Of a DNA stretch of 25,961 nucleotides, positions 15,644 through 24,316 are shown in pieces. The translations under genes were made by a program, and so were the position numbers. The DNA lies in NCBI RefSeq assembly GCF_019127135.1, contig NZ_JAHOEA010000049.1:1-25961 (forward strand). The letters run 5' to 3'. The notes beneath the pieces are model-generated. The model did no database searches and was not told the origin of the DNA. It was given only the letters and a program-made list of their open reading frames with translations. Origin of the DNA: Segatella copri (GTDB taxonomy: Bacteria > Bacteroidota > Bacteroidia > Bacteroidales > Bacteroidaceae). Within the stretch, counting starts at the first letter, position 1, and each line of letters opens with the position of its first letter.

Positions 15644-18600
15644 TTATTTTGCGATACTGTCCAGAAAGAGGAGCAGTCGGTTGGTGACGTTTACCTCTGA
15701 AACACCGGAATCGAAGTCGAGCGATACGAGGTTGAGCATTGGGAACCGGTCGTGGAGACGTTTCTCGATACCCTTGGAAATCACGTGGTTAGCGATGCAG
15801 CCGAAAGGCTGGAGCGAGATGATGTTGTTCACGCCATCACGGATGTAACCTACGATGTCGGCAGGCAGAAGCCAGCCTTCGCCAAACTGGGCTGCGAGCG
15901 AAACCAGTCCCTGTACGTCCTTCGCATCATCATAGATATTGGTGAACGGACGGAAGTAACGGAACTTGCCGGCTGCCTTGTTTACCTGGCGCAATCTTCT
16001 GCCTATCAGCGCCTGATAAGCGCCCTTGATGATGAAATCGGGCACTTTGGTGCAACTCAGCCGCATGTGTTTCTGTATCTCTACATTCACAAATTCCTGC
16101 AGGAAGAAGGGGGCAAGCAGAGGCGGAACCACCTCTATGCCGCGCGAAATGATGTTCTGCTCCAGGAACTGGTGGGCGAAAGGATTAAACTTCAGGAAGA
16201 TTTCGCCTACGATTCCTACCTTCGGCAACGTTCTGTCGAGGGTCATCTGGTTGAATTCTTCGGCTGCCTGTTCCAGGAGTCGGATGAGTCCTTTGGCTGA
16301 ATTCTGGGCGATAGGTCCGTCTATCAGCTGCATGTATTTGTCGCGCAACTCTCTGGCAATGCCCGGTTTACGCTCTCTTACGATGCAGGCGTTGTACATT
16401 TCGTTGATTGCATCGCCATAGAAAATGGCGGTAACGATAATCTGACTGTATTTCAGCCAAGGCACATTGAAGCCGTCCTGCTCGTTATAGTCTTGCTTGT
16501 CGTCTGTTGAGCCTGATGCTTCGCCTGTTGAGGCTGTTACACCGAGTGTGAGCAGCGGAATGTCCTGGAATCCATTGGAAATCATCGCACGCTTGATGAG
16601 ACCGGCGTAGTTGGTTGCGCGACACTGGCCGCCCGTCTGACTCATCACTACTGCCGTATTATTCAGGTCGTATCTGCCTGATTTCAAGGCTTTGATGATG
16701 TCTCCGACGATGAGGGTTGCCGGATAGCAGACTTCGTTGTTGGCAAACTTCAAGCCGAGTTCGGCGCTTACCTCATCGCTCATCGGAAGTACCTCTACAT
16801 CATAGCCTATCAGTTTCAGGATAGGCGGAATGATAGGGGTGAGGTATTCGGTCATGAAAGGAGCGAGAATCTTGCGATGAATATCCTGCCTGGTGAATAC
16901 CTTGGTCTGCTGGAGACTTTGAGTAGTACTTTGAACTTTGAGATTTGAACTTTGAACTTTATGATTTGTACTTTGACCTTTTAACTTAAAACTATTAACT
17001 TTTAACTTTAAACTTTTAACTCTGAGACTTTCTATCAGCGAGCGGACACGGAGTTTCAGGGAGCCGATATTGCTTACATCATCTATCTTCAACAGCGTGA
17101 ACGGCTTGTTGTGGCGCTTCATGATGTCGCGAATCTCGTCCTGGATAAAACTGTCAGGACCGCAGCCGAAGCTGGTCATCTGGACGAAATGAACCTCATC
17201 GCCCTGTTCGGCTGCCCATTGCGCTGCCTTCAGAATGCGGTTCATATACGCCCATTGCTTCACGAGATAAGTCTCTGGCTGACAGTTGTATGCTTCGTTG
17301 TTGTCCTGGTTGGCTAATGCTGCCTCATTTCTTTCTGCCGCCAGGTTCTCCAGATTGAATTCTTTGAAATCTGCAAAGAGATTACCCCGGGCGATGTCTT
17401 CGCTGATGACGTTGACTCCCAGATTGGCAATCATCTCGCTCAGCTTGTGCTGGATCAGCGGGTCAGTATGATAAGGACGGCCAGCCAGCAGAATAGTAAG
17501 TCCCTTGTCCGGCTTCTGAGTCTGCTTCTGTGTCTTGTCTTCGTTCGTTTTCTGAGCTTCTGTTTCTTCATTTTTCAGAATCTCCCAGCCCTGTTTCTTG
17601 ATTTCTGCAGCATATACTGCCTGAGCATAGAGGGCCTCTCTCAGCGCTTTACGGGCAATCTTCTTGCTTACTCCCAGTTGCTTGAGATAATCGGTAATCT
17701 GTTTTTCCAGCGCCTTAGGCTGGGCAAAGTTGATGACGGGCGTATCGATTGGTTTCTTCAGATTGATGACCGACTTGATGACATCGCTGTAGCCCGAAAC
17801 GACCGGACAGTTGAAACTGTTCAGCGTATTCTTCGGGTCGTCATTATGCTCATAAACCACGTATGGCATGAGGATGCGGTCTACCTTCGGGTTCTCGTTG
17901 AGTTCCTTCAGATGACTGTGAGCCAGTTTAGCCGGGAAGCAGATATTGTCGCTCATCACCGTATTCAAGGCTCCTTCATACTGGCTGAAAGTGGAATCGG
18001 AAGAGAGAATCACGCCCAATCCTGCTGCCCGGAGCAGCGCATTCCAGAACGGATATTCCTCGTACATGTTGAGGATGCGAGGAATGCCTACCCATGTACC
18101 GTGAAACGCGGTAGCAGGTTGGTTAACTGTCTCTCTATCAAAGAGTAAACTATATTTGTATTCGTAAATATTTTTGCCTTTTATCCCGTTTGCTCCCTTG
18201 TTGTTGAACACACGCTCACACTTGTTTCCGGAGTAGAATCGGTTGCCGCCGGTAAAGGTGTAGCGGGAAACATAACAATGGTTTTCGCAGCCTTTGCATT
18301 GCAGCTGTTTGGTTTCATAATGAGCCAGATTCAGCAGCTCATCGATGGTTCTTGGTGAGGCAGGGTGCTCGTCTTCTGCAGAAGTGCGATGTTTATAATC
18401 TGCTGCCGCATGAAGGGCACAACCGTAGGCGCCCATCAATTCAGGCATGTTGCTTCGTGCCACTTCGGTATGGGTGAGCAACTCAAATGCTCTTACCACC
18501 GCATCGTTTCTCATCGTACCTCCCTGTACAACGATTTTGTCTCCAAGGTTCTCATTTCCATGGAGTTTCAATACCTTATAAAGACAGTTCTTGATGACAG

Positions 18601-20161
18601 AATAAGAGATTCCGGCAGAAATGTCAGCAACAGATGCGCCCTCTCTGAGCACCTGCTTCACCTTCGAATTCATGAAGACGGTGCAGCGGGTTCCCAGGTC
18701 GCAGGGAGCCTTCGACTGGCAGGCGAGTTGAGCAAAATCGCCTACAGAATAACCCATATTGTTGGCAAAGGTCTGGATGAATGTTCCGCAGCCCGAACTG
18801 CAAGCCTCGTTCAGTTCCATGCGCACCACAGCCCCTTTCTCAACGAAGATTGCCTTCATGTCCTGTCCGCCGATGTCCAGGATAAAACTCACGTCGGGCA
18901 TGAGTGAGGCAGCTGCTCTTTCGTGCGCCATTGTTTCGATAATGCCGCTGTCGAGTCCGAAAGCCGCTTTGATAAGCTCTTCGCCGTAACCTGTAGAGCA
19001 GGAACCTACGATTTCCAGTTCAGCGCCTCGCAATGCAGCTTCCTGCTTCAGGGCGTTCAGTCCATCCGCTACCGCCTTGATCGGATTTCCTAGATTCAGA
19101 CGGTAATTGGTAAAGACTATATCTCCCGTAGGCGTTCCCGCATTTACCCTTACCGCAACAATCTTCGTCGTAGTAGAGCCAGAATCAATACCAATCACAA
19201 CCTGCTGTTTTCCTTTATTCAGCGGTTTGGTTTCCGTAGCGAATTGAGCTTTTGATTTGAGCCATTCCTGGTGCTCTTTCTCGTTCTTGAACAGAGGCAG
19301 CAGACTGCTGGTCCATTCCGTTTGTATTTCTTTTTTCATCCGACTTCTGAGAACAGAAACTGAGGCTGCAGAATCTGCCGATTTAGCCCGATAAGCACAG
19401 CCCAGAGCCGGAATGAGATTGCTGTTTCCGGATACGATGAAGTCGTTTGGAGAAAGATGGAGATAATCGCAGAAAGCCTTGCGGAGAGCCGGAAGAAAGG
19501 TCAGCGGACCGCCGCAGAGCAGGATAGGAGCCTCGAAACTGATGCCGTGAGAAAGCGTTACCACCGTCTGTACGGCGATGGAATGGAAGATGCTGGCTGC
19601 AATATCTGCTTCGGGCAGATTGCGCGCCATCAGGTTCTGGATGTCGGTCTTGGCAAACACGCCGCAGCGGGCAGCCATCGGATAAACGTGTTCTGCCTTC
19701 ATCGCCAAGTCGCTCATCTTCTGGTTTTCTACGCCCATCAGCACACTCATCTGGTCGATGAAAGCGCCCGTTCCGCCGGCACAGTTGCCGTTCATGCGCA
19801 GTTCCATATTTCCGTTTTCCTTGAAGAAGATAACCTTCGCGTCCTCGCCACCAATATCGATGAGCGCTTTCGCCTCAGGATGAGCCGTACGGGCATAGAC
19901 CGATGCAGCCACCACCTCCTGTACAAACTCCGCCTGGAGCTGTTCGGCAGTAGCCATTCCTACGCTTCCCGTTACGCAGATTCTTGTCTCTGCATCGCCC
20001 ACAAGGGCTAAAATCTCATCGAAATATTGCGACACAAGTTCGTTGACACGAGCGTTGTGGCGTTCGTATTTTGAGTAAATTACCCGATTATCGCTGTCGA
20101 TAAGGGCTATTTTGGCTGTCGTAGAGCCAACGTCCAATCCTATGTAATAAATCTTCTCCAT
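15644..20161 (-). CDS. Fused double acyl-CoA dehydratase activase with DUF2229 and HgdB-like domains (Fe-S ATPase)
   Basis: This 1505-residue protein joins several modules. The first BadF/BadG/BcrA/BcrD ATPase (about 5-260) has GLDVGSTTAK (8-17), C127 in NCAGGTG and C166 in RCGVF, the same positions as the [4Fe-4S] ligands of A. fermentans HgdC. The second ATPase (about 321-590) has GIDSGSTTTK (324-333), C454/C458 in ACSSGCGT and C493. Next come a Cys-rich CKGCENHC segment (622-629), a DUF2229 region (GIPRILNMYEEYPFW) and HgdB-like parts (LLAGRPYH, SFGCGPDSF, TGGQCRATNYAG). The two ATPases could form an internal dimer holding a bridging cluster and drive low-potential electrons into the C-terminal reductase or dehydratase part. 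The substrate is unknown; relation to 2-hydroxyacyl-CoA dehydratases or double-cubane-cluster proteins is possible. Residues 1046-1080 are a heptad linker made by a DNA repeat. A palindromic element lies directly upstream. Confidence 0.88.
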   Translation of the reverse strand: MEKIYYIGLDVGSTTAKIALIDSDNRVIYSKYERHNARVNELVSQYFDEILALVGDAETRICVTGSVGMATAEQLQAEFVQEVVAASVYARTAHPEAKALIDIGGEDAKVIFFKENGNMELRMNGNCAGGTGAFIDQMSVLMGVENQKMSDLAMKAEHVYPMAARCGVFAKTDIQNLMARNLPEADIAASIFHSIAVQTVVTLSHGISFEAPILLCGGPLTFLPALRKAFCDYLHLSPNDFIVSGNSNLIPALGCAYRAKSADSAASVSVLRSRMKKEIQTEWTSSLLPLFKNEKEHQEWLKSKAQFATETKPLNKGKQQVVIGIDSGSTTTKIVAVRVNAGTPTGDIVFTNYRLNLGNPIKAVADGLNALKQEAALRGAELEIVGSCSTGYGEELIKAAFGLDSGIIETMAHERAAASLMPDVSFILDIGGQDMKAIFVEKGAVVRMELNEACSSGCGTFIQTFANNMGYSVGDFAQLACQSKAPCDLGTRCTVFMNSKVKQVLREGASVADISAGISYSVIKNCLYKVLKLHGNENLGDKIVVQGGTMRNDAVVRAFELLTHTEVARSNMPELMGAYGCALHAAADYKHRTSAEDEHPASPRTIDELLNLAHYETKQLQCKGCENHCYVSRYTFTGGNRFYSGNKCERVFNNKGANGIKGKNIYEYKYSLLFDRETVNQPATAFHGTWVGIPRILNMYEEYPFWNALLRAAGLGVILSSDSTFSQYEGALNTVMSDNICFPAKLAHSHLKELNENPKVDRILMPYVVYEHNDDPKNTLNSFNCPVVSGYSDVIKSVINLKKPIDTPVINFAQPKALEKQITDYLKQLGVSKKIARKALREALYAQAVYAAEIKKQGWEILKNEETEAQKTNEDKTQKQTQKPDKGLTILLAGRPYHTDPLIQHKLSEMIANLGVNVISEDIARGNLFADFKEFNLENLAAERNEAALANQDNNEAYNCQPETYLVKQWAYMNRILKAAQWAAEQGDEVHFVQMTSFGCGPDSFIQDEIRDIMKRHNKPFTLLKIDDVSNIGSLKLRVRSLIESLRVKSLKLKVNSFKLKGQSTNHKVQSSNLKVQSTTQSLQQTKVFTRQDIHRKILAPFMTEYLTPIIPPILKLIGYDVEVLPMSDEVSAELGLKFANNEVCYPATLIVGDIIKALKSGRYDLNNTAVVMSQTGGQCRATNYAGLIKRAMISNGFQDIPLLTLGVTASTGEASGSTDDKQDYNEQDGFNVPWLKYSQIIVTAIFYGDAINEMYNACIVRERKPGIARELRDKYMQLIDGPIAQNSAKGLIRLLEQAAEEFNQMTLDRTLPKVGIVGEIFLKFNPFAHQFLEQNIISRGIEVVPPLLAPFFLQEFVNVEIQKHMRLSCTKVPDFIIKGAYQALIGRRLRQVNKAAGKFRYFRPFTNIYDDAKDVQGLVSLAAQFGEGWLLPADIVGYIRDGVNNIISLQPFGCIANHVISKGIEKRLHDRFPMLNLVSLDFDSGVSEVNVTNRLLLFLDSIAK
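16922..17026 (-). repeat. In-frame 7-base-period repeat inside the activase gene
   Basis: This is 105 bases of AGTTCAA/AGTTAAA-like units, equal to 35 codons. They read as five degenerate seven-residue units: LRVKSLK, LKVNSFK, LKGQSTN, HKVQSSN and LKVQSTT (residues 1046-1080). The same motif forms the start of the ABC ATPase gene (6382-6420). It lies between two conserved parts of the protein, so it is probably an inserted linker. Confidence 0.7.
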
Positions 20162-20189
20162 TTCTCTTATCTCAAGTATTTTCTCTTAT

Positions 20190-20495
20190 CTTCTAGTATC
20201 TTCTTCAAGTTTCGCAAGTTTTGCTCCACACGCCCTGAAAGGGCAGAAGCTCCTAGCCCAGGGCATCGCCCTGGGTTCTTATGGACGCAACCCTGTCGCC
20301 CTGTAAGGGCAAAAGCTTTAAAACTCCAGGCAAAACATAAAGCTTTTGCCCTTTCAGGGCGTCTTGCTGATTGCCATCATACCCAGGGCGATGCCCTGGG
20401 CTAGGAGCTTCTGCCCTTTCAGGGCGTGCTGCTTCTGGAGCTTTTGGGCCTTCAGCCCGTACTTAAACCACATGCGAAACTTCTAGTATCTTCTT
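20190..20495. repeat. Palindrome-rich MITE/REP-like element with flanking direct repeats, full copy
   Basis: The element proper spans 20210-20479. Its ends are TTTCGCAAGT (20210-20219) and ACATGCGAAA (20470-20479, one mismatch to a perfect inverted repeat). Palindromes CCCAGGGC-ATC-GCCCTGGG (20257-20275) and its partner (20382-20400) lie in opposite arms around the same 19-base centre as the copy at 10363. An exact 16-base direct repeat, CTTCTAGTATCTTCTT, lies outside it (20190-20205 and 20480-20495), like a target-site duplication. It fills the gap between the MATE stop and the activase start. Confidence 0.85.
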
Positions 20496-20496
20496 A

Positions 20497-21864
20497 TTAT
20501 TGTTTTTTCCCAAGTTCCATCTGCTCTCTTCTCATATCCCTGAAAGCGCTCCAGGCTATCGGAACCGCTACGGCAAACGAGCAGCAATCTGCCCACATCT
20601 GACACATCTCCACGCCCAGCAATCCGAAGAAATAGGGCAGGATGAAGATGAGCGGAATGAAGAAAAGTCCGCTGCGTGCTGCCGCTACGATGTTGGCTCT
20701 CACCGGTTTGCGGATGGTCTGCATCAGCATGTTGGTGAGCACGATGCTGGCTACGAGCGGAAAACTGAGCACCTGCCATCTCAAAGCTGCCGAACCTACG
20801 GCTACAACCGCTGCATCATCGCGGAAAATACTGATGATGGAAGTTGAGAAGATGAAGCCGAGAATGGCACAGACGCTGAGGAAAACCGTGCCGCATTTGA
20901 TGCAGAAAAAGAAGGCTTCCTTTACGCGCCCGTAGAGTTTGGCGCCGTAGCAGAATCCGCAGAGCGGCTGGAATCCCTGACCCAGACCGATGACCATCGC
21001 ATAGGTAAAGAAGGAGATGCGGGTAACGATGCTCATGCCCGCAATGGCTGCATCGCCAAACGCACCTGCTGCCACATTGAGCATCAGCGTAGCAATACTT
21101 CCCAGTCCCTGTCTTGACAGCGAAGGGGTTCCGCCGAAGATAATCTCCTTGGCAAAGGCGCGGGTAGGGGTAAAATTGCTGAGACGGATGCGGATGTTCT
21201 CGCCTTTATGCGTCATCCAGAAGAGCATGGCGCAGCCGAAACACTGGCTGGTGAGGGTAGCTACGGCGGCTCCGGTAATGCCCAACTGGAAGTAGAGAAT
21301 GAACAGTGGAGCCAGAATCAGATTGAGCAGCACACCCGACATGATGCCTTTCATCGCATACATCGTATTGCCCTGGAAGCGCATCAGATTATTCAGCGTA
21401 AGCGAGGTGGTCATAAAGGGAGCACCCAGCAGGATAATGCCCAGATAGCGTTCTGTATAAGGAAGAATGGTGGGTGTAGAACCCATCAGAAGGCAGAGCG
21501 GAGTTAGAAACACATGACCCAGAATGGCGATGAGGAGACCGGTAAGAAAACTCAGCACAAAGCCCGTGGCTGCCATCTTCTGTGCCTGTTCCGTATGCTT
21601 GGCGCCCAACTGTCGCGAAACATAATTGCCTGCACCATGGCCAAAGAAAAAACCAATCGCCTGAATCACAGCCATTGCTGCAAACGAAACGCCTACCGCT
21701 GCCACACTCTGTGTGTTGATGCTGCCCACGAAATAGGTGTCGGCGAGATTGTACATGCTCGTCGACAGCATACTGATAATCGTTGGTATGGCCATCGTAA
21801 AAATCACATGATGCACAGGGGCATGTGTGAGGAACGTATAGTTGTCTCTTTTCTCTTTCTTCAT
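20497..21864 (-). CDS. MATE family multidrug/Na+-type efflux transporter
   Basis: This 455-residue inner-membrane protein has about twelve hydrophobic helices in two similar halves, as MATE (NorM/DinF-like) exporters have. The N-terminal stretch AIPTIISMLSTSMYNLADTY and the following GS...AVAAVG-type helix are typical of the family. MATE pumps expel cationic drugs or metabolites in exchange for Na+ or H+. I chose the ATG at 21862-21864 (MKKEKRDNYTFLT...) because the upstream ATG at 21942 would add a non-conserved leader lying across the promoter. A -7 box is found 35 bases upstream. The substrate is not predictable. It is divergent from the GNAT-like gene. Confidence 0.92.
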   Translation of the reverse strand: MKKEKRDNYTFLTHAPVHHVIFTMAIPTIISMLSTSMYNLADTYFVGSINTQSVAAVGVSFAAMAVIQAIGFFFGHGAGNYVSRQLGAKHTEQAQKMAATGFVLSFLTGLLIAILGHVFLTPLCLLMGSTPTILPYTERYLGIILLGAPFMTTSLTLNNLMRFQGNTMYAMKGIMSGVLLNLILAPLFILYFQLGITGAAVATLTSQCFGCAMLFWMTHKGENIRIRLSNFTPTRAFAKEIIFGGTPSLSRQGLGSIATLMLNVAAGAFGDAAIAGMSIVTRISFFTYAMVIGLGQGFQPLCGFCYGAKLYGRVKEAFFFCIKCGTVFLSVCAILGFIFSTSIISIFRDDAAVVAVGSAALRWQVLSFPLVASIVLTNMLMQTIRKPVRANIVAAARSGLFFIPLIFILPYFFGLLGVEMCQMWADCCSFAVAVPIAWSAFRDMRREQMELGKKQ

Positions 21865-21898
21865 AACTTTATGATGCTCTTTGGGGCATTTCAACCTG

Positions 21899-21931
21899 CA
21901 AAGGTACATAAATATCCACAAAGTTGGACAA
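21899..21931 (-). promoter_or_regulatory. Promoter of the MATE transporter gene
   Basis: The minus strand reads TACCTTTG at 21899-21906, matching the TAnnTTTG -7 box. A TTG at 21929-21931 serves as a weak -33 element with slightly long spacing. The predicted leader is about 30 bases. Confidence 0.55.
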
Positions 21932-21966
21932 TAATGAACCAACTTTTATAAATTTATAAGAAAAGA

Positions 21967-21998
21967 GTTGCATTATTCATTAATTTATTGTATTTTTG
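21967..21998 (+). promoter_or_regulatory. Promoter of the GNAT-like gene
   Basis: GTTG (21967-21970) lies 20 bases before TATTTTTG (21991-21998), a good Bacteroidetes -33/-7 pair. The start point would be near 22004, giving a leader of about 33 bases to the ATG at 22037. Together with the opposite box at 21899 it defines a compact divergent promoter region. Confidence 0.65.
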
Positions 21999-22036
21999 CA
22001 CCGCAATTGAATATATATACATAAAACAATTTACTA

Positions 22037-23188
22037 ATGAATGATGAGATAAGAATCATACCGATAACGACTAAAAAAGGGCTGAAAACCTTCATTCAGT
22101 TTCATTATGATCTCTACAGAGGCCATAAGTATGCCATTCCTTTTTTGCGTTTCGACGAGATGAATACGCTGGACCCAAAGAAGAATCCTGCCTTTGAATT
22201 CTGCGAGGCACAATACTTTCTGGCGGTTGACAGCGAGGCTCGTATCGTGGGTAGAATTGCTGCCATTATCAACCATCGTGCCAACGAACAGTGGAACAAG
22301 AAGCAGGTTCGCTTCGGCTGGTTCGATTTCGTGGATAATGTAGCGGTTTCCTGTGCCTTGTTGCAAGCGGTAGAAAACTGGGGCAAGAGAAGGGGAATGA
22401 ACGAATGCGTAGGTCCGCTCGGATTTACGGATATGGACCGTGAGGGCTTGCTCATCGAGGGCTTCGACCGGAAGTCTACGATGTATATAAACTACAATTA
22501 TCCTTATTATAAGACGCATCTGGAGAGTTATCCGCTCTATGAGAAGGATAACGACTGGCTGGAGTACCGCATCAGGGTTCCGAAGGAGACGCCGGCTAAG
22601 TTTGCCAAGACTGCCCAAATGATAGAGAGCCGATATAATCTGCATGTTCATAAGTTCACCCGCAGGGAACTGACCTCGGGAGGAATGGGCAGGAAGGTGT
22701 TCGAAATCGTGAACGAGACTTATAAGAATCTCTATGATTTCCAGCAGCTTACGGAGAAGCAGATAGATGAATATGTAAACTCTTATATCAAGAAGGCTGA
22801 CTTGAACTTGGTAACGGGTGTGGTGGATGGCAACGCTGGCAACAAGCTGGTAGCCTTTGGTGTTTCTTTCCCTTCGTTTACCGATGCGCTGCGCGAGATA
22901 GGCAATGGCAAGCTTTTCCCTACGGCTTGGCTGAAGGTGCTGAAGGTACTGAAGTGGCACAAGACGGATACTGTGGATTTGCTCTTGATAGGTGTTCTTC
23001 CGGAATATCGCAAGAAGGGAGCCAATGCGCTTATTTTTGCCGATCTGATAAAGCAGTATCGCCGTTATGGCTTTAAGTGGGCAGAGGCAATGCCGCAGAT
23101 GGAGACCAATACCGGTGTTCAGAGCCAGTGGCAGTATCTGGAGAGCGAACAGCATCGCCGTCATCGCTGCTATAAGAAGAAGATTTAA
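22037..23188 (+). CDS. GNAT-fold N-acyltransferase-like protein, 383 residues
   Basis: The protein looks like a two-part GNAT. The N-terminal region (about 1-130) starts with a strand and helix (IRIIPITTKKGLKTFIQFHYDLY), and a strong acyl-CoA-binding-type motif is at 316-333 (LLIGVLPEYRKKGANALI), resembling the V-x-P-E-Y-R-x-K-G motif A of acetyltransferases. It is soluble, with no signal peptide, and ends in a basic tail (HRRHRCYKKKI). The substrate is unknown; similar-sized proteins in Bacteroidales are annotated only as GNAT-like or hypothetical. It appears to be a single-gene unit with its own promoter. A long open frame on the opposite strand (22034-23218) is a codon-bias shadow. Confidence 0.8.
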   Translation: MNDEIRIIPITTKKGLKTFIQFHYDLYRGHKYAIPFLRFDEMNTLDPKKNPAFEFCEAQYFLAVDSEARIVGRIAAIINHRANEQWNKKQVRFGWFDFVDNVAVSCALLQAVENWGKRRGMNECVGPLGFTDMDREGLLIEGFDRKSTMYINYNYPYYKTHLESYPLYEKDNDWLEYRIRVPKETPAKFAKTAQMIESRYNLHVHKFTRRELTSGGMGRKVFEIVNETYKNLYDFQQLTEKQIDEYVNSYIKKADLNLVTGVVDGNAGNKLVAFGVSFPSFTDALREIGNGKLFPTAWLKVLKVLKWHKTDTVDLLLIGVLPEYRKKGANALIFADLIKQYRRYGFKWAEAMPQMETNTGVQSQWQYLESEQHRRHRCYKKKI

Positions 23189-23641
23189 AAGCCCCTGTTT
23201 TGGGCCGTTTTGGCGCAAAAAAGATAGAAAATGGGCTAAAAAGTTAAGAAAACTAACTCGCTCTAAATTGGACTTTGATTGAAAATCAAGAAGTTGGGCG
23301 TTTGCCTATATTATATAGGTAACAATATGGAAACGAGCGGACTTCTGCTCGTTTCTGTATTTTGCAATATGAAAAGAACGCCTCAATTCGGGGACAAAGA
23401 TACGATATTTTTCTTAATATCCCATAATTTGCACGAAGAGAAACATAGAAATTAGGACTTTTTTACATGAAATCTCAAACTTGTGAACATAACCCCATTA
23501 TAAAATGAATATATACCTTTCCGACACAAGCATATAGTGTTTTTGATAATAAAATGATGTAATCCTAAGCAATAAACTTCATCAATCTTCGTTCTTTTAT
23601 TATAACACCAAAATAAGAACATATAACGGAACTGTTTTTGC
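23189..23641. other. Structured intergenic region, possible small RNA on the minus strand
   Basis: No coding frame is convincing here. Three short hairpins are present: TTGATT/AATCAA near 23276-23290, CCTATA/TATAGG at 23305-23319, and GAAACGAGC/GCTCGTTTC (23330-23338 with 23347-23355). A minus-strand TATCTTTG box (23395-23402) lies just upstream of them in that direction, without a clear -33 element, so a small minus-strand RNA is possible. From about 23400 the sequence turns A+T-rich. I find no clear promoter for the gene starting at 23642. Confidence 0.35.
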
Positions 23642-24304
23642 ATGAACAAAGAAGAAATAAAACAAGAACCTAATGATGGGCTGATAGCTCGCATATTAGG
23701 AGGAACACCCACTATTTTACAGAAGGTGTTCTTTATACTTATGGCATTTTCGCTGATATTATGGCCCTTGGGATGCTATGTTTCTATATTCTTCTTTGAT
23801 GCCCCTGTTCGCTCTGATGTAGACAAAATATGTCGTTATGGTATGCTTATAACCATCTGCTTGTATCCTATCTACTTGTTTCCTTTGTTGAGATTTATGT
23901 TTCAACTTTCAAAAAACTTAAGAGCAACTTGGCTTTATTATCTATGTCCGATAGTACCAATATTAATTCTTAGGTTGTTATTTTCAATTAGTACAATCAG
24001 TGCTCCGAAAATAGACAATACCGAATTTTGCACTAATGAGGATTTGGTTGGTCATTGGACTTTGAATGGTGGAGAAAGACAGATCAATTATCCTGAGATT
24101 GAATTTTTCAATGATAGTACGGTGGAATTATACTCACAAGCTGATACCCTATACAGATATACCTATTGTTTGCAAAATGATTCCTTATATCTCAATGACA
24201 TAAATGGAAGACAATACGTAAATAAAATCAATAAAGTCGATGACGAAACCATTATGTTTGAGGGTATCGCAGATGTTAAAGGCATACAGATTTATCATAA
24301 ATAA
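23642..24304 (+). CDS. Three-helix membrane protein with an extracytoplasmic beta-type domain, unknown function
   Basis: I recognise no named family. The 220-residue product has a polar N-terminus, three predicted membrane helices (about 28-50, 65-85, 98-120) and a soluble C-terminal part (about 122-220). With the N-terminus inside, that part would be outside the cytoplasm. It begins EDLVGHWTLNGG and continues as alternating strands, similar to small lipocalin-like domains. It contains three D-S/T-x sites matching the Bacteroidota O-glycosylation motif (D158-S-T, D168-T-L, D180-S-L). The ankyrin gene starts 12 bases after its stop, indicating an operon. The codons are A+T-rich compared with the genes to the left. 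Confidence 0.75.
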   Translation: MNKEEIKQEPNDGLIARILGGTPTILQKVFFILMAFSLILWPLGCYVSIFFFDAPVRSDVDKICRYGMLITICLYPIYLFPLLRFMFQLSKNLRATWLYYLCPIVPILILRLLFSISTISAPKIDNTEFCTNEDLVGHWTLNGGERQINYPEIEFFNDSTVELYSQADTLYRYTYCLQNDSLYLNDINGRQYVNKINKVDDETIMFEGIADVKGIQIYHK

Positions 24305-24316
24305 AATGTTCTTGAA

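Noticed and set aside
6437..20479. CRISPR array, because of recurring palindromes
   Set aside because: The copies are kilobases apart, with no regular spacers and no cas genes.
21865..21942. Upstream start for the MATE gene at 21942
   Set aside because: It would place the promoter box inside the coding region, and the added residues do not look like a MATE N-terminus.
22034..23218. Open frame of 394 codons on the minus strand opposite the GNAT-like gene
   Set aside because: The plus-strand gene has a promoter, a credible start and a CoA-binding motif. The minus frame lacks family motifs and has the composition of a codon-bias shadow.
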